Shown: positions 1 to 11,583, counted from the first letter of the stretch. The stretch is DNA of 57,794 nucleotides from Pseudomonas endophytica (GCF_001411475.1 NZ_LLWH01000079.1:1-57794); one strand, 5' to 3'. Made by a program: numbers and translations. Notes: a model not told the origin generated them from the letters alone.

Positions 1-62
1 GGGAAAATACCGGTGAGTTTGGCGCGCATTTTGCGCCAGTTTTGCGCAAGGCAGAAACGGGA

Positions 63-96
63 AAGGGAATCAAAGGTCTAAACCCTTGATTCCCTT
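63..96 (-). terminator. Rho-independent terminator downstream of tRNA-Pro
   Basis: An 11-bp perfect inverted repeat (AAGGGAATCAA at 63-73, TTGATTCCCTT at 86-96) lies just beyond the 3' end of the tRNA gene. Read on the minus strand it is followed by TTTCCC, so it looks like the terminator of the tRNA transcript. The remaining bases 1-62 hold no gene I can recognise. Confidence 0.75.
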
Positions 97-104
97 ACAG
101 AATA

Positions 105-181
105 TGGTCGGGACGGAGTGATTCGAACACTCGACCCCTAGCACCCCATGCTAGTGCGCTACCGGACTGCGCTACGCCCCG
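105..181 (-). tRNA. tRNA-Pro (anticodon GGG)
   Basis: The minus strand folds as a complete 77-nt cloverleaf beginning CGGGGCG and ending in an encoded CCA. The anticodon stem CTAGC/GCTAG encloses the loop ATGGGGT, giving anticodon GGG followed by G37, which is the hallmark of proline tRNAs. The T-arm carries GTTCGAATC. It reads CCC and CCT codons. It sits downstream of the ihfA-merR operon in the same direction but is separated from it by a hairpin at 236-267. Confidence 0.95.
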
Positions 182-235
182 ACTAGGCGTTACATTTATG
201 TTGCGTCTTGCTAGAACGACGAGAAATATACCTTA

Positions 236-267
236 AGCTTTTGAAATACGGAAGTATTTTAAAAGCT
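236..267 (-). terminator. Hairpin ending the translation-factor/ihfA/merR operon
   Basis: AGCTTTTGAAATAC (236-249) and GTATTTTAAAAGCT (254-267) form a 14-bp stem with one mismatch and a 4-nt loop. It lies immediately 3' of the MerR-type gene and before the tRNA. The A/T-rich stem could act in either direction. Confidence 0.6.
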
Positions 268-270
268 GGT

Positions 271-627
271 TTATTTGCGAAGCACAAGCAAAACATCCTC
301 CAACTCGGAGATCGTTTGGCGGATCAGTTGTTTGTATTGCGTGGTGTCATCTTTGGCTTCATCACCCGAAAGTCTCAGGCGAGCACCACCGATAGTGAAA
401 CCTTGATCGTAAAGTAGAGCACGTATCTGCCGGATCATCAGCACATCTTGTCGCTGATAATACCGGCGGTTTCCGCGACGCTTCACGGGGTTGAGTTGAG
501 GAAACTCTTGCTCCCAATAGCGCAGCACGTGCGGCTTTACCGCACAGAGCTCGCTAACTTCGCCAATGGCGAAGTAGCGTTTACCTGGGATCGGCGGGAG
601 CTCGTCGTTATGACTTGGTTCCAGCAT
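271..627 (-). CDS. MerR-family transcriptional regulator
   Basis: A 118-residue protein with the MerR winged helix-turn-helix at about residues 18-85, including [18 protein letters not shown] and RGNRRYY. A short C-terminal helix (about 95-118) follows and there is no obvious ligand domain or cysteine metal site. This small regulator follows ihfA in many Pseudomonas genomes. Its start overlaps the end of ihfA by 20 bp, so the two are probably translationally coupled. The inducer and targets are unknown; it may act as a simple DNA-binding partner of the operon. Confidence 0.9.
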   Translation of the reverse strand: MLEPSHNDELPPIPGKRYFAIGEVSELCAVKPHVLRYWEQEFPQLNPVKRRGNRRYYQRQDVLMIRQIRALLYDQGFTIGGARLRLSGDEAKDDTTQYKQLIRQTISELEDVLLVLRK

Positions 628-910
628 AGGCCTCTACTCGGGCTTTCAACTTCTGCCCTGGACGAAAGGTGACCACACGGCGAGCCGTGATCGGGATTTC
701 CTCTCCCGTTTTCGGATTGCGGCCAGGCCGCTGTCGCTTGTCACGCAAATCAAAGTTGCCAAAACCTGACAACTTGACCTGTTCATTGTCTTCAAGAGCG
801 TGCCTGATTTCTTCGAAAAACAGCTCAACCAATTCTTTGGCTTCACGTTTATTCAGGCCCAGCTCTTCATAAAGACGTTCCGCCATTTCAGCTTTCGTCA
901 GAGCCCCCAT
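608..910 (-). CDS. ihfA: Integration host factor subunit alpha
   Basis: A 100-residue HU/IHF-family DNA-bending protein. The DNA-binding arm carries [10 protein letters not shown] at residues 61-70, with the intercalating proline at 65, and KLSGFGNF precedes it. With IhfB it forms a heterodimer that bends DNA sharply and assists sigma54 promoters, recombination and nucleoid organisation. It follows pheT by 3 bases, the classic pheST-ihfA order in gamma-proteobacteria. It overlaps the downstream MerR-type gene. Confidence 0.98.
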   Translation of the reverse strand: MGALTKAEMAERLYEELGLNKREAKELVELFFEEIRHALEDNEQVKLSGFGNFDLRDKRQRPGRNPKTGEEIPITARRVVTFRPGQKLKARVEAYAGTKS

Positions 911-913
911 ACG

Positions 914-3292
914 TCACTTCCTTAACGTGGCGTTCAACCTGTTTTCGAGCGAGGTGAGGATATTTTGTGTCGTGGTGTTCACCTCATCGTCATTAAGAGT
1001 GCGCGATGGATGCTGCCAGGTCAAGCCAACGGCAAGGCTTTTTCTATGCGGATCAATACCTTTACCCTGGTAAACGTCAAATAGCTTGAGGTCTGTCAAC
1101 CATTCACCTGCATTTTCACGAATCACATTCAGCACATCGCTGGCTGCAACGTCACGATCGGCCAACAATGCCAAGTCACGACGTACTTCGGGGAATCGGG
1201 AGAGCTCGTGGAATTTCGGCATTTTACCTGAAGCTACTTCCGCCAGCACTAGTTCGAAAAGGAACACGGAACGGTCAAGACCCAGCGTTTTTGCGAGCTC
1301 AGGATGAATCGCACCTACGTACCCGACTTCACGCCCATCACGCTCTATACGAGCAGTCTGGCCTGGGTGCAGAGCAGGATGGCTACCCGCTACAAAGGTG
1401 AACGCGTCCAACGCACCGGCAAAACCCAGCACTGCTTCAACGTCAGCCTTGACATCAAAGAAGTCGACCATATCACGACCTTGTGCCCAACCTTCCGACA
1501 AGCGAGTCCCGCAAACAACGCCTGCGAGCATTGGCTCTTGCTTCAGCCCTTCCAGTTGACCAACAAAACGCAGACCGCTCTCGAAAAGACGAACGCGATC
1601 TTGTTGACGGTTGAGGTTATGCTGCAAAGACTTGACCAAACCCGGCCACAGGGAGGCGCGCATAGCTGCCATGTCATTGGAGATCGGATTGGCTAACAGC
1701 AGCGGCTCAACACCTGGGCTGAACAATGCAAACTGTTTAGGATCAATGAAACTGTAAGTAATTGCTTCTTGATAACCGCGAGCAACCAACAGACGACGCA
1801 ACTCAGGCAGTTCGCTGCGAGCTTCAGCTTTTGCTTGTGGTGCAAGACGCGCTTGTGGGTAACGAACCGGCAAACGGTTGTAGCCATAAAGACGAGCCAA
1901 CTCCTCGATTAGATCAACCTCAAGGCTGATATCAAAACGATGACTTGGTACGTCCACTCGCCATTGCCCTGCCCCATCAGCAGAGATTGTCAGGCCCAAA
2001 TCGCTGAGCAGACGCTCAACTTCAACCGGATCCATTTCCAGACCCAGCATCTGAGTGATACGTGCAGCGCGCAAAGTAATCGGTGCGATCGACGGCAGGT
2101 ATTGCTCGTTAACGGTCTCTACGATTGGACCTGCTTCACCGCCAGTGATGTCAAGCAGTAAACCTGTGGCACGCTCCATGGCTTCGCGCGCCAGTTTCCA
2201 ATCTACGCCACGTTCGTAACGATGCGACGCATCGGTATGCAAACCGTAAGAACGGGCTTTGCCTGCAACAGCAATCTGATCGAAGAATGCGCTTTCTAGG
2301 AAAACATCGCGAGTCGTAGCAGAAACGCCGCTATGTTCGCCGCCCATAACACCAGCGATTGCTAAAGCGCGCGCGTGGTCAGCAATCACCAACGTATCGC
2401 TTCGCAGAGAAACTTCCTGACCATCAAGCAATACCAGCTTCTCGCCTTCTTCAGCCAAACGCACGCGAATACCGCCATTGATCTCGGCGAGGTCAAATGC
2501 GTGCAACGGTTGACCCAACTCCAGCATCACGTAGTTCGTGATATCGACAGCAGCGTCGATGCTACGAACGTCTGCGCGGCGCAGGCGCTCAACCATCCAT
2601 AACGGCGTAGGACGAGACAAATCGACGTTGCGGATGACACGACCCAGATAGCGCGGGCAAGCAGAGGGAGCCAGCACTTCAATCGAGCGAACTTCATCGT
2701 GTACCGCCGCAACAGCGGCCACCACAGGACGAGTCACTTCTACAGCGTACAGCGCGCCAACCTCACGGGCCAAGCCTGCCAAAGATAAGCAATCGCCACG
2801 GTTAGGCGTCAAATCGACTTCAATACTGGCGTCTTCTAGATTCAGATAAACGCGAAAGTCTTCACCAACCGGGGCATCAGCTGGCAATTCCATCAAGCCA
2901 TCATTGCCTTCGCCAACCTGCAACTCGGCTTGCGAGCACAGCATGCCGTTGGACTCTACGCCACGCAGCTTGGCTTTCTTGATTTTGAAGTCACCCGGCA
3001 GTTCGGCACCGATCATGGCGAATGGAATTTTCAGGCCTGGGCGCACGTTTGGTGCACCGCAAACAACCTGAAACGTCTCAGCGCCATTGCTGACTTGGCA
3101 CACGCGCAACTTATCGGCGTCGGGGTGCTGCTCAGTGCTGAGCACCTCACCCACGACAACACCTTTGAATACACCAGCGGCCGGCGTAACGCTATCGACC
3201 TCAAGGCCGGCCATCGACAAACGAGCAACCAACTCGTCGCGATCTACCTGCGGGCTAACCCAACCACGCAGCCATTGTTCACTGAATTTCAT
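914..3292 (-). CDS. pheT: Phenylalanine--tRNA ligase beta subunit
   Basis: A 792-residue beta chain of the alpha2-beta2 bacterial PheRS. It begins MKFSEQWLRGWV and carries the N-terminal tRNA-binding (EMAP-like) domain at about 40-150, the B3/B4 editing domain, the B5 domain, a catalytic-like core and the C-terminal anticodon-binding FDX-ACB domain (about 695-792, with FPEVRRDLAL). Length is normal. It is separated from pheS by 26 bases and from ihfA by 3, so it belongs to one transcript. The editing domain removes mischarged Tyr-tRNAPhe. Confidence 0.98.
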   Translation of the reverse strand: MKFSEQWLRGWVSPQVDRDELVARLSMAGLEVDSVTPAAGVFKGVVVGEVLSTEQHPDADKLRVCQVSNGAETFQVVCGAPNVRPGLKIPFAMIGAELPGDFKIKKAKLRGVESNGMLCSQAELQVGEGNDGLMELPADAPVGEDFRVYLNLEDASIEVDLTPNRGDCLSLAGLAREVGALYAVEVTRPVVAAVAAVHDEVRSIEVLAPSACPRYLGRVIRNVDLSRPTPLWMVERLRRADVRSIDAAVDITNYVMLELGQPLHAFDLAEINGGIRVRLAEEGEKLVLLDGQEVSLRSDTLVIADHARALAIAGVMGGEHSGVSATTRDVFLESAFFDQIAVAGKARSYGLHTDASHRYERGVDWKLAREAMERATGLLLDITGGEAGPIVETVNEQYLPSIAPITLRAARITQMLGLEMDPVEVERLLSDLGLTISADGAGQWRVDVPSHRFDISLEVDLIEELARLYGYNRLPVRYPQARLAPQAKAEARSELPELRRLLVARGYQEAITYSFIDPKQFALFSPGVEPLLLANPISNDMAAMRASLWPGLVKSLQHNLNRQQDRVRLFESGLRFVGQLEGLKQEPMLAGVVCGTRLSEGWAQGRDMVDFFDVKADVEAVLGFAGALDAFTFVAGSHPALHPGQTARIERDGREVGYVGAIHPELAKTLGLDRSVFLFELVLAEVASGKMPKFHELSRFPEVRRDLALLADRDVAASDVLNVIRENAGEWLTDLKLFDVYQGKGIDPHRKSLAVGLTWQHPSRTLNDDEVNTTTQNILTSLENRLNATLRK

Positions 3293-3318
3293 TCTGCTCT
3301 CCTAAGAATTCGTTACGA

Positions 3319-4389
<1,071 letters not shown>

Positions 4390-4402
4390 AAGACGTTTAG
4401 CG

Positions 4403-4428
4403 CTTGGGCTCACAGCTGTGAGCCCAAG
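4403..4428 (-). repeat. 26-bp perfect palindrome between rplT and pheS
   Basis: A self-complementary 26-mer (half site CTTGGGCTCACAG) lies 15 bases after the rplT stop codon and just ahead of the second hairpin. As RNA it would form a stable stem. It may protect the 3' end of the rplT message, or compete with the downstream stem. Confidence 0.6.
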
Positions 4429-4443
4429 AACTGTCGGGGGTAC

Positions 4444-4800
4444 TTAAGCCAAGGTGGCTTTAGCTTTCTCGACAATCGCAGCAAACGCCGCTTTTTCGTT
4501 CACTGCCAGATCAGACAGAACCTTACGGTCGATCTCGATGGAAGCTTTTTTCAGGCCAGCGATCAAACGGCTGTAAGACAGACCGTTGATACGAGCACCA
4601 GCGTTGATACGAGCGATCCACAGAGCGCGGAACTGACGTTTTTTCTGACGACGGTCACGGTAGGCGTATTGGCCTGCCTTGATTACCGCTTGCTTAGCAA
4701 CACGGAATACGCGCGAACGTGCACCGTAGTAGCCTTTAGCAAGTTTCAGAATTTTTTTGTGACGTTTACGGGCAATGACGCCACGCTTTACACGAGCCAT
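4444..4800 (-). CDS. rplT: 50S ribosomal protein L20
   Basis: A 118-residue, strongly basic protein beginning [20 protein letters not shown], the L20 signature, with the normal family length. L20 is needed early in 50S assembly and binds 23S rRNA. In enterobacteria it also represses the rpmI-rplT message by binding a leader structure. Here it follows rpmI by 29 bases in the conserved infC-rpmI-rplT order. Confidence 0.99.
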   Translation of the reverse strand: MARVKRGVIARKRHKKILKLAKGYYGARSRVFRVAKQAVIKAGQYAYRDRRQKKRQFRALWIARINAGARINGLSYSRLIAGLKKASIEIDRKVLSDLAVNEKAAFAAIVEKAKATLA

Positions 4801-4829
4801 GAGTTACTTCCTCTATTCTTGATCCAAAA

Positions 4830-5024
4830 TTAACGAAGGCGCAGCATGCGCTCGACTTTTGCCACGTCAGACGGATGCAGCAAGCTGCTACCGCGCAGTT
4901 GACGCTTACGCTTGGTCGACATTTTGGTCAGGATGTGGCTCTTGAAAGCGTGTTTGTGCTTGATACCGTTTGCAGTTTTCAGAAACCGCTTAGCAGCACC
5001 ACTTTTAGTCTTCATCTTTGGCAT
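4830..5024 (-). CDS. rpmI: 50S ribosomal protein L35
   Basis: A 64-residue basic protein beginning [20 protein letters not shown], which is diagnostic of L35. It is a late component of the large subunit. It lies 60 bases after infC and before rplT, and has a GGAG ribosome-binding site. The infC-rpmI gap is where an L20-responsive structure would lie if autoregulation is conserved; I could not define a fold there. Confidence 0.99.
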   Translation of the reverse strand: MPKMKTKSGAAKRFLKTANGIKHKHAFKSHILTKMSTKRKRQLRGSSLLHPSDVAKVERMLRLR

Positions 5025-5084
5025 GTTCGGATACTCCGCATTCAGTTGATAAACATAACCGCAAGGCCTGCCGTGCCCTGGTGG

Positions 5085-5636
5085 TTACTTCTTCTTTTTC
5101 GGGGCGATGACCATAATCAGTTGGCGTCCTTCCATCTTAGGATGCTGTTCGACGGTCCCGTATTCGACTAGGTCAGCTTCAACCCGCTTCAACAGTTCCA
5201 TACCCAGCTCCTGGTGGGCCATCTCACGACCGCGGAATCTTAACGACACCTTGGCCCTGTCCCCATCACTCAGGAAACGTACCAGGTTGCGCAGTTTTAC
5301 CTGGTAATCCCCTTCCTCCGTCCCTGGACGAAACTTGATTTCTTTTACTTGAATCTGCTTCTGGTTCTTCTTCGCTGCAGCAACCTGCTTCTTCTTCTCG
5401 AAGATCGACTTACCGTAGTCCATCACCCGGCAAACAGGCGGGACTGCGTCCGCTGAGATTTCTACCAGGTCCAATTTGGACTCTTCAGCGATACGAAGCG
5501 CTTCATCAATCGAGACGATGCCAATCTGCTCGCCGTCAGCGCCAATTAACCGAACCTCGCGTGCCGAGATATTCTCGTTGATCGGGGCTTTCGGTGCAGC
5601 TCGTTTATCTTGTCTCATTTCACGCTTAATAATAAT
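5085..5636 (-). CDS. infC: Translation initiation factor IF-3 (non-canonical ATT start)
   Basis: IF-3 has an N-terminal domain (about 10-80) and a C-terminal ribosome-binding domain ([32 protein letters not shown]). The first in-frame ATG is at 5618 and gives 177 residues. Upstream, without a stop, lie GAA, CGT, AAG and three consecutive ATT codons preceded by GGAG. Pseudomonas IF-3 proteins I recall start M-I-I-K-R-E-M, which fits initiation at the first ATT (5634-5636, 183 residues). That ATT overlaps the thrS stop codon. ATT initiation of infC is known in E. coli and underlies autoregulation, because IF-3 rejects non-canonical starts. Which of the three ATT codons is used is uncertain. Confidence 0.93.
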   Translation of the reverse strand: MIIKREMRQDKRAAPKAPINENISAREVRLIGADGEQIGIVSIDEALRIAEESKLDLVEISADAVPPVCRVMDYGKSIFEKKKQVAAAKKNQKQIQVKEIKFRPGTEEGDYQVKLRNLVRFLSDGDRAKVSLRFRGREMAHQELGMELLKRVEADLVEYGTVEQHPKMEGRQLIMVIAPKKKK

Positions 5637-7558
5637 TACTCCGAATCTGGGCGACCACGCCGGGAAACCGCTTGCGCGAGGAACTCAGCGAACTGGGCGA
5701 CGGGCATCGAGCCCAGGTCAGCACCTTCACGAGTACGCACAGCGACAGTCTGCATCTCGACTTCCCGATCTCCGATAACCAAGAGATAAGGAACCTTGAG
5801 CAAAGTATGCTCGCGGATTTTAAAGCCGATCTTTTCATTTCTCAAGTCAGACTTGGCACGAAAACCGCTCTGATTGAGAGTTTTTTCAACTTCAGCGGCA
5901 AAATCTGCCTGTTTATCAGTGATATTCATGATCACTGCCTGAGTTGGCGCCAGCCACGCAGGGAACGCACCTTCGTAATGCTCGATTAAGATACCGACAA
6001 AACGTTCGAACGACCCTAGGATCGCACGGTGCAGCATAACCGGGTGCTTTCGGCTGTTGTCTTCGGAGACATATTCAGCGCCAAGGCGGATCGGCAGGTT
6101 AAAATCGAGCTGTAAGGTACCACACTGCCAGACACGACCGAGACAATCTTTTAGCGAGAACTCGATCTTCGGCCCGTAAAAGGCGCCCTCACCCGGCTGG
6201 AGGTCATAAGCCAGACCAGCACTATCGAGCGCAGCAGCTAGCGCACTTTCCGCACGGTCCCACAACTCGTCAGACCCTACGCGCTTCTCAGGGCGGGTCG
6301 ACAACTTGAGCTCGATGTCTTTAAACCCGAAGTCTGCATACACATCCAAAGTCAGCTTGATGAAAGCCGCTGACTCGGCCTGCATCTGCTCTTCTGTGCA
6401 GAAAATATGAGCATCATCTTGAGTAAAAGCACGCACGCGCATAATGCCGTGCAAAGCACCCGACGGCTCGTTACGGTGGCAAGCACCGAACTCAGCCAGA
6501 CGCATCGGCAGCTCACGATAGCTTTTAAGACCTTGATTGAACACTTGCACGTGGCAAGGGCAGTTCATCGGTTTAATGGCGTAGTCGCGATTTTCCGACT
6601 CGGTCGTGAACATGTTTTCTGCGTAGTTAGCCCAGTGACCAGACTTTTCCCACAGACTGCGATCCACAACCTGAGGTGTCTTGATCTCTAGATAACCATT
6701 ATCACGCTGCACTTTGCGCATGTATTGCTCAAGTACTTGATACAGCGTCCAGCCATTTGGGTGCCAAAACACCATGCCCGGAGCTTCTTCTTGAGTATGA
6801 AAAAGCCCCAAGCGCTTACCGATTTTACGGTGATCGCGCTTTTCCGCCTCTTCAATACGCAGAACGTATGCTGCCAACTGCTTTTTATCGGCCCAAGCAG
6901 TGCCGTATATACGCTGCAACTGCTCATTTTTGGCGTCGCCGCGCCAATAAGCGCCTGACAGTTTGGTCAACTTGAATGATTTCAGAAAACGAGTATTCGG
7001 GACATGAGGCCCGCGACACATGTCTACGTACTCTTCATGAAAGTACAAGCCCATGGCCTGCTCATCAGGCATGTCTTCGATCAGTCGCAGCTTGTAATCT
7101 TCGCCGCGCTCAGCAAACAGCTCGATTACTTCAGCTCGCGGAGTCACTTTTTTGATGACGTCGTAATCTTTTTCGATCAGCTGTTGCATGCGCTGTTCGA
7201 TAGCACCCATGTCATCCGGAGTAAACGGACGCTCATAAGCGATATCGTAGTAAAAACCTTCGTCAATAACAGGACCGATAACCATTTTGGCGGTCGGGTA
7301 CAACTGCTTAACGGCGTGACCGACCAAGTGGGCACAAGAGTGACGAATAATCTCCAGCCCCTCTTCATCCTTGGGCGTAATGATTTGCAAGGTGGAGTCA
7401 TGCTCGATCAGATCACAGGCATCAACCAGCATGCCGTTGACCTTGCCAGCAACAGTGGCCTTAGCCAAACCTGCGCCAATTGAAGCGGCCACATCGGCAA
7501 CTGAGACCGAGTGATCGAATGAACGTTGACTGCCATCGGGAAGAGTAATAGTTGGCAT
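5636..7558 (-). CDS. thrS: Threonine--tRNA ligase
   Basis: A 640-residue class II synthetase, beginning [11 protein letters not shown]. It has the N-terminal TGS domain (about 1-61), the second editing domain with [11 protein letters not shown] (HxxxH), the catalytic core with [10 protein letters not shown] and [19 protein letters not shown], and a C-terminal anticodon-binding domain (about 540-640). I chose the ATG at 7558 because AGGAGG lies 5 bases before it; the longer reading from 7591 adds an unconserved N-terminus. Its stop overlaps the infC start. Confidence 0.98.
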   Translation of the reverse strand: MPTITLPDGSQRSFDHSVSVADVAASIGAGLAKATVAGKVNGMLVDACDLIEHDSTLQIITPKDEEGLEIIRHSCAHLVGHAVKQLYPTAKMVIGPVIDEGFYYDIAYERPFTPDDMGAIEQRMQQLIEKDYDVIKKVTPRAEVIELFAERGEDYKLRLIEDMPDEQAMGLYFHEEYVDMCRGPHVPNTRFLKSFKLTKLSGAYWRGDAKNEQLQRIYGTAWADKKQLAAYVLRIEEAEKRDHRKIGKRLGLFHTQEEAPGMVFWHPNGWTLYQVLEQYMRKVQRDNGYLEIKTPQVVDRSLWEKSGHWANYAENMFTTESENRDYAIKPMNCPCHVQVFNQGLKSYRELPMRLAEFGACHRNEPSGALHGIMRVRAFTQDDAHIFCTEEQMQAESAAFIKLTLDVYADFGFKDIELKLSTRPEKRVGSDELWDRAESALAAALDSAGLAYDLQPGEGAFYGPKIEFSLKDCLGRVWQCGTLQLDFNLPIRLGAEYVSEDNSRKHPVMLHRAILGSFERFVGILIEHYEGAFPAWLAPTQAVIMNITDKQADFAAEVEKTLNQSGFRAKSDLRNEKIGFKIREHTLLKVPYLLVIGDREVEMQTVAVRTREGADLGSMPVAQFAEFLAQAVSRRGRPDSE

Positions 7559-7914
7559 GGCGCCTCCTCTCCTAGTGGTGACCCCTACCAAAGGTCACGT
7601 GGGTTGGGATGAGCCAGTACGCGATTCGGTGGTATGCCTGCCTCACAGTGGCAGGAGCCTAAAGGCCAACCGTAAACCGAACCAGAGTGACTGGAATTCA
7701 AATCAAAAGTGTATGGCGCTGCCAAGCAACTCCTAGAGCGCTATTACAGAAAACCGCCAAGCGGAGCATGCTAACACAGATGCTTGAACCTCGCCCCCCT
7801 CCTCGTTTTGCGCGCAATAAGCCCACGGATTTTGCTAATGGATGAACTTGAGCTTAATTAATGCCTCAGATAATGGGACATCATTTCGGATTCAACGATT
7901 ACAAGGAGAATCAC
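7559..7914. other. thrS leader and divergent intergenic region
   Basis: No convincing gene lies here. On the thrS side there is a short hairpin (CCTGCC at 7637-7642, GGCAGG at 7650-7655) that would be in the thrS 5' leader. ThrRS is known to bind a tRNA-like operator in its own message in E. coli, but I cannot show that this is such an operator. The region must also hold the promoter of the plus-strand gene at 7915, which I could not place. Confidence 0.4.
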
Positions 7915-8226
7915 ATGCGCATGACTCAACTATTAGCTCTCGCCGCACCACTGGCACTGTTGCTACCACTGAGTGCTCAGGCAGCTTGGCCTAAAGATCT
8001 GAAAGCTCAATACACAGCCCAGTGTGTGCCCGCAGCCGCAAAAACCATCGGTGAAGATGCAGCTAAGGCGCACTGCGAATGTGGCGCCGATAAAATTGAA
8101 AAGAACTTCACCACGGCTCAAATCAAAGAATTGATGAGCCCCGAAGGCGCGAAGAACCCTCAGCTCCAACAGGAAGCTCTGAATGCAATTGCGCAATGCA
8201 AAGCAAGTCCTCAACCCAAGAAATAG
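7915..8226 (+). CDS. Small periplasmic protein of unknown function
   Basis: A 103-residue protein with a clear signal peptide (MRMTQLLALAAPLALLLPLSAQA, cleavage near residue 23). The mature part is charged and has four cysteines (AQC, HCEC, AQC), which could form two disulfides. I chose the ATG at 7915 because AAGGAGA lies 6 bases before it and the signal peptide starts there. Its C-terminus ends QPKK. I do not recognise a named family; it looks like a conserved Pseudomonas exported protein. Confidence 0.8.
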   Translation: MRMTQLLALAAPLALLLPLSAQAAWPKDLKAQYTAQCVPAAAKTIGEDAAKAHCECGADKIEKNFTTAQIKELMSPEGAKNPQLQQEALNAIAQCKASPQPKK

Positions 8227-8248
8227 TGTTTAACGAAGAACCAAACAA

Positions 8249-8325
8249 GGCAAAAACGGCCAAAATGCATTCTTGAGCTAAAAAACATGGCTCATTAACG
8301 GCTTTTTTTTAAGACCGTTTTTGCC
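8249..8325 (+). terminator. Long stem-loop after the periplasmic protein gene
   Basis: GGCAAAAACGG (8249-8259) and CCGTTTTTGCC (8315-8325) are perfect 11-bp complements. They enclose a shorter GAGC/GCTC stem and a run of eight T (8303-8310). It probably terminates the upstream gene, though the arrangement is more elaborate than a simple terminator. Confidence 0.5.
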
Positions 8326-8431
8326 CTGAAAGCCCCATAAAACGGGGCCCAACGCCTTTTTAAACCTCAGACAAAAGCTAACAATGCTGCAAACTACGGC
8401 TCAGGGGGGGTTCCAAACCGCACATTTCGAC

Positions 8432-8437
8432 TATGAT
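8432..8437 (+). promoter_or_regulatory. Possible -10 element of the cold-shock gene
   Basis: TATGAT lies 70 bases before the start codon. No good -35 match is seen at the usual spacing, so this is a weak call. It would give a leader of about 65 nt. Confidence 0.3.
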
Positions 8438-8506
8438 AGCCAAGTGTGCCCAGTTGGCCTGAGCAACACAGTACTACTGAAAATATAAGTTTCTTGGAGA
8501 TACACC

Positions 8507-8719
8507 ATGTCTAATCGCCAAACCGGCACCGTAAAATGGTTCAACGATGAAAAAGGCTTCGGCTTCATCACTCCTCAAGGTGGCGGTGACGACCTGTTCG
8601 TACACTTCAAAGCTATCGAAAGCGACGGTTTCAAAAGCCTGAAAGAAGGCCAAACTGTTTCCTTCGTGGCTGAGAAAGGCCAAAAGGGTATGCAAGCTGC
8701 ACAAGTTCGTCCGGAGTAA
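8507..8719 (+). CDS. Cold-shock-domain protein (CspA family)
   Basis: A 70-residue single cold-shock domain with both RNA-binding motifs, KGFGFI (RNP1) and DLFVHF (RNP2), and the usual N-terminus [12 protein letters not shown]. Such proteins bind single-stranded RNA/DNA and melt mRNA structure in the cold or during growth transitions. It is monocistronic, with TTGGAGA before the ATG and a strong terminator after it. Which Csp paralogue it is (CapB/CspA type) cannot be settled from the window. Confidence 0.96.
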   Translation: MSNRQTGTVKWFNDEKGFGFITPQGGGDDLFVHFKAIESDGFKSLKEGQTVSFVAEKGQKGMQAAQVRPE

Positions 8720-8733
8720 GTCTCCCGCGAACA

Positions 8734-8764
8734 AAAAAACCCCGTCCACGTGACGGGGTTTTTT
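8734..8764. terminator. Bidirectional terminator
   Basis: AAAAAACCCCGTC (8734-8746) pairs with GACGGGGTTTTTT (8752-8764) around a 5-nt loop, so T-runs follow the stem on both strands. It separates the cold-shock gene from the convergent lipoprotein gene. Confidence 0.92.
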
Positions 8765-8789
8765 ATGCGTGCACATTTGCTAAAAGTTG

Positions 8790-9101
8790 TTAACCACAGT
8801 TAACACGCGTGATGACCGCATTATCATCGGCATTGAGATTTAGTCGATCAGAACGATACTCAAGGGTAATCATGTCGTGCGGAGACAAGATTCGCGCAGT
8901 CTGTGCGCCAGCCTTAACGCGGGCTTGCTCCAACAGACTGGAAGAGGCTTTCTGGCCAATCACAAAGTCGGCAGCTTTGGCATCACAACGAGTTGGCACA
9001 GCCTGAGCTGTTGGCTCGTTCACAATTTCTTGCGTATTGCTGCATCCTGACAGCGCTACAACCGCCAACAATGAACCCAATGACGCTAGCTTCCAAGACA
9101 T
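8790..9101 (-). CDS. Lipoprotein with peptidase-inhibitor I78 domain
   Basis: A 103-residue protein with a lipobox signal peptide (LSGC, Cys at residue 20). The rest matches the I78 (elastase-inhibitor-like) fold: a cysteine at about 39, then DFVIGQKAS, a central basic/aromatic segment, YRSDRLNLNADDNAVI and a final RVNCG, which allows a disulfide. Members inhibit serine peptidases. A lipidated version in the cell envelope probably protects the cell from its own or foreign proteases; this is inferred from family only. Single-gene unit, convergent with the cold-shock gene. Confidence 0.85.
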   Translation of the reverse strand: MSWKLASLGSLLAVVALSGCSNTQEIVNEPTAQAVPTRCDAKAADFVIGQKASSSLLEQARVKAGAQTARILSPHDMITLEYRSDRLNLNADDNAVITRVNCG

Positions 9102-9265
9102 GAAGCCTCCTTAAGATTAATAGTCGGAACCTTTGCGACAGCTTTTTCGCACAGAGGTTGCATGTGGCCTGAAAGCAATATCAGCTCAGACCTAAGGGCT
9201 TCAGATTCTGCCCGACCAGATTGAGGCTGCCCCATATCTAATCGTGACGAAATATGTACAAGCCA

Positions 9266-9571
9266 TTAATAGACATCAATATAGTCATAAGGTGGATTAG
9301 GCCAGTTTTCTTTCAAAGCATTGAAAACCTGCATCACCCACACTTCATCGCTGGCCGCTATTTTTCCGACATACCCAGAACCTGCCGCCCACGTCTCAAG
9401 CCTGAAAAGCACCCCATCAATATCGACCCCACCGATTACACCTGACGAAATGTACGCGATACCCGCTTTCGTCACCCGCAATTGGGTGTGCACATCATCA
9501 CTGGCCGAAGCCAATAATTGACGCACCGCAGCTAGAGTAAAACTATCGGGGCAGCCCAAATCAATTTGCAT
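9266..9571 (-). CDS. Conserved hypothetical protein
   Basis: A 101-residue soluble protein beginning MQIDLGCPDSFTLAAVRQLLASASDD. There is no signal peptide or membrane segment. GGAGG lies shortly before its ATG on the minus strand. Its only cysteine is Cys7. I do not recognise the family. It stands alone between the lipoprotein gene and a divergent small gene. Confidence 0.7.
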   Translation of the reverse strand: MQIDLGCPDSFTLAAVRQLLASASDDVHTQLRVTKAGIAYISSGVIGGVDIDGVLFRLETWAAGSGYVGKIAASDEVWVMQVFNALKENWPNPPYDYIDVY

Positions 9572-9716
9572 GCGACCTCCTTTGCGAAAAGTACAAGTGT
9601 GTCACGCAGCAGCAGTACACTGCGGCGCGTAATGACGTGAATAATTTCACTCTCTTGATCGCCTTAAGATGACATTTTGCTAAAATCGCGTTTTCGCCCC
9701 TCCTCACGAGATACCC

Positions 9717-9911
9717 ATGACAACAGTTTCCATCGTTGCAGACATCAAAGCCAAATGGGTTCAAGGTCAATGCTCCTACAGCCCTGGCAGCCCAGAAGAA
9801 CTGGCTATCATCGGCATTGATCTTTTAGTCAAAGAGCTCGGCACAGAGGCTGCAAAAGCCTTCGTTAGCCAGATTTTCGAAAAGTACAAACCTGCTGACC
9901 TGCTCAAATAA
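9717..9911 (+). CDS. Small conserved hypothetical protein
   Basis: A 64-residue soluble protein (MTTVSIVADIKAKWVQGQ..., ending YKPADLLK) with predicted helices and no known motif. The reading is supported by an intact frame with sensible codon use and a GAG-type ribosome-binding site. It is divergent from the gene at 9571. Function unknown. Confidence 0.65.
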   Translation: MTTVSIVADIKAKWVQGQCSYSPGSPEELAIIGIDLLVKELGTEAAKAFVSQIFEKYKPADLLK

Positions 9912-10151
9912 GCCTGAACATAGCCTCGCGTCACAGGTCATCCTCCAAGGTAAGCCTTAGCTCTGAGCGATTACCTTCTTGTGCGCACCCATCCGGCAAT
10001 AATTGCCATTACACTTTTTGGTGGTGATAGACAATCACTGCGCAAAGTACCCTCACAGCAGCGCGTTTGGAGCTGCTTCAGATTGGGCACCGCCACAAAG
10101 TTTGGCAAACAACGAAATAGTCGAATCCCCGAACAAAAAACACTTCCAACG

Positions 10152-10165
10152 TTCGGAAACCCGTC
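10152..10165 (+). promoter_or_regulatory. Possible AauR-type activator site
   Basis: TTCGGAAACCCGTC matches the TTCGG-N4-CCGAA acidic-amino-acid regulator motif except for the last two bases. It lies about 95 bases upstream of the sigma54-type promoter. A good half site, an imperfect second half. Confidence 0.4.
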
Positions 10166-10223
10166 CCCGCCTTAAAAAAATTCGAAAAAAAATAAAATTT
10201 CTCCTTACAAAACAATAATTTAA

Positions 10224-11438
<1,215 letters not shown>

Positions 11439-11448
11439 AACTTGCGCG

Positions 11449-11470
11449 CCAAACGCCGCCCGGCGTTTGG
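11449..11470. repeat. First hairpin downstream of ansB
   Basis: CCAAACGCC (11449-11457) pairs perfectly with GGCGTTTGG (11462-11470). It has no T-run, so it may only stabilise the 3' end of the message. Confidence 0.6.
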
Positions 11471-11477
11471 CACTCCA

Positions 11478-11506
11478 CCACTCATTTGCCCGAATGAGTG
11501 GTTTAT
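11478..11506 (+). terminator. Terminator of ansB
   Basis: CCACTCATT (11478-11486) pairs with AATGAGTGG (11493-11501) around a 6-nt loop and is followed by TTTATT. Confidence 0.75.
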
Positions 11507-11583
11507 TGACGTTATCCCCCCCTTGTTTTTGCACTTAATCGAAAAAAAGCAGTCCGATCCCCGCAGCGTGAGATATCCAATAG

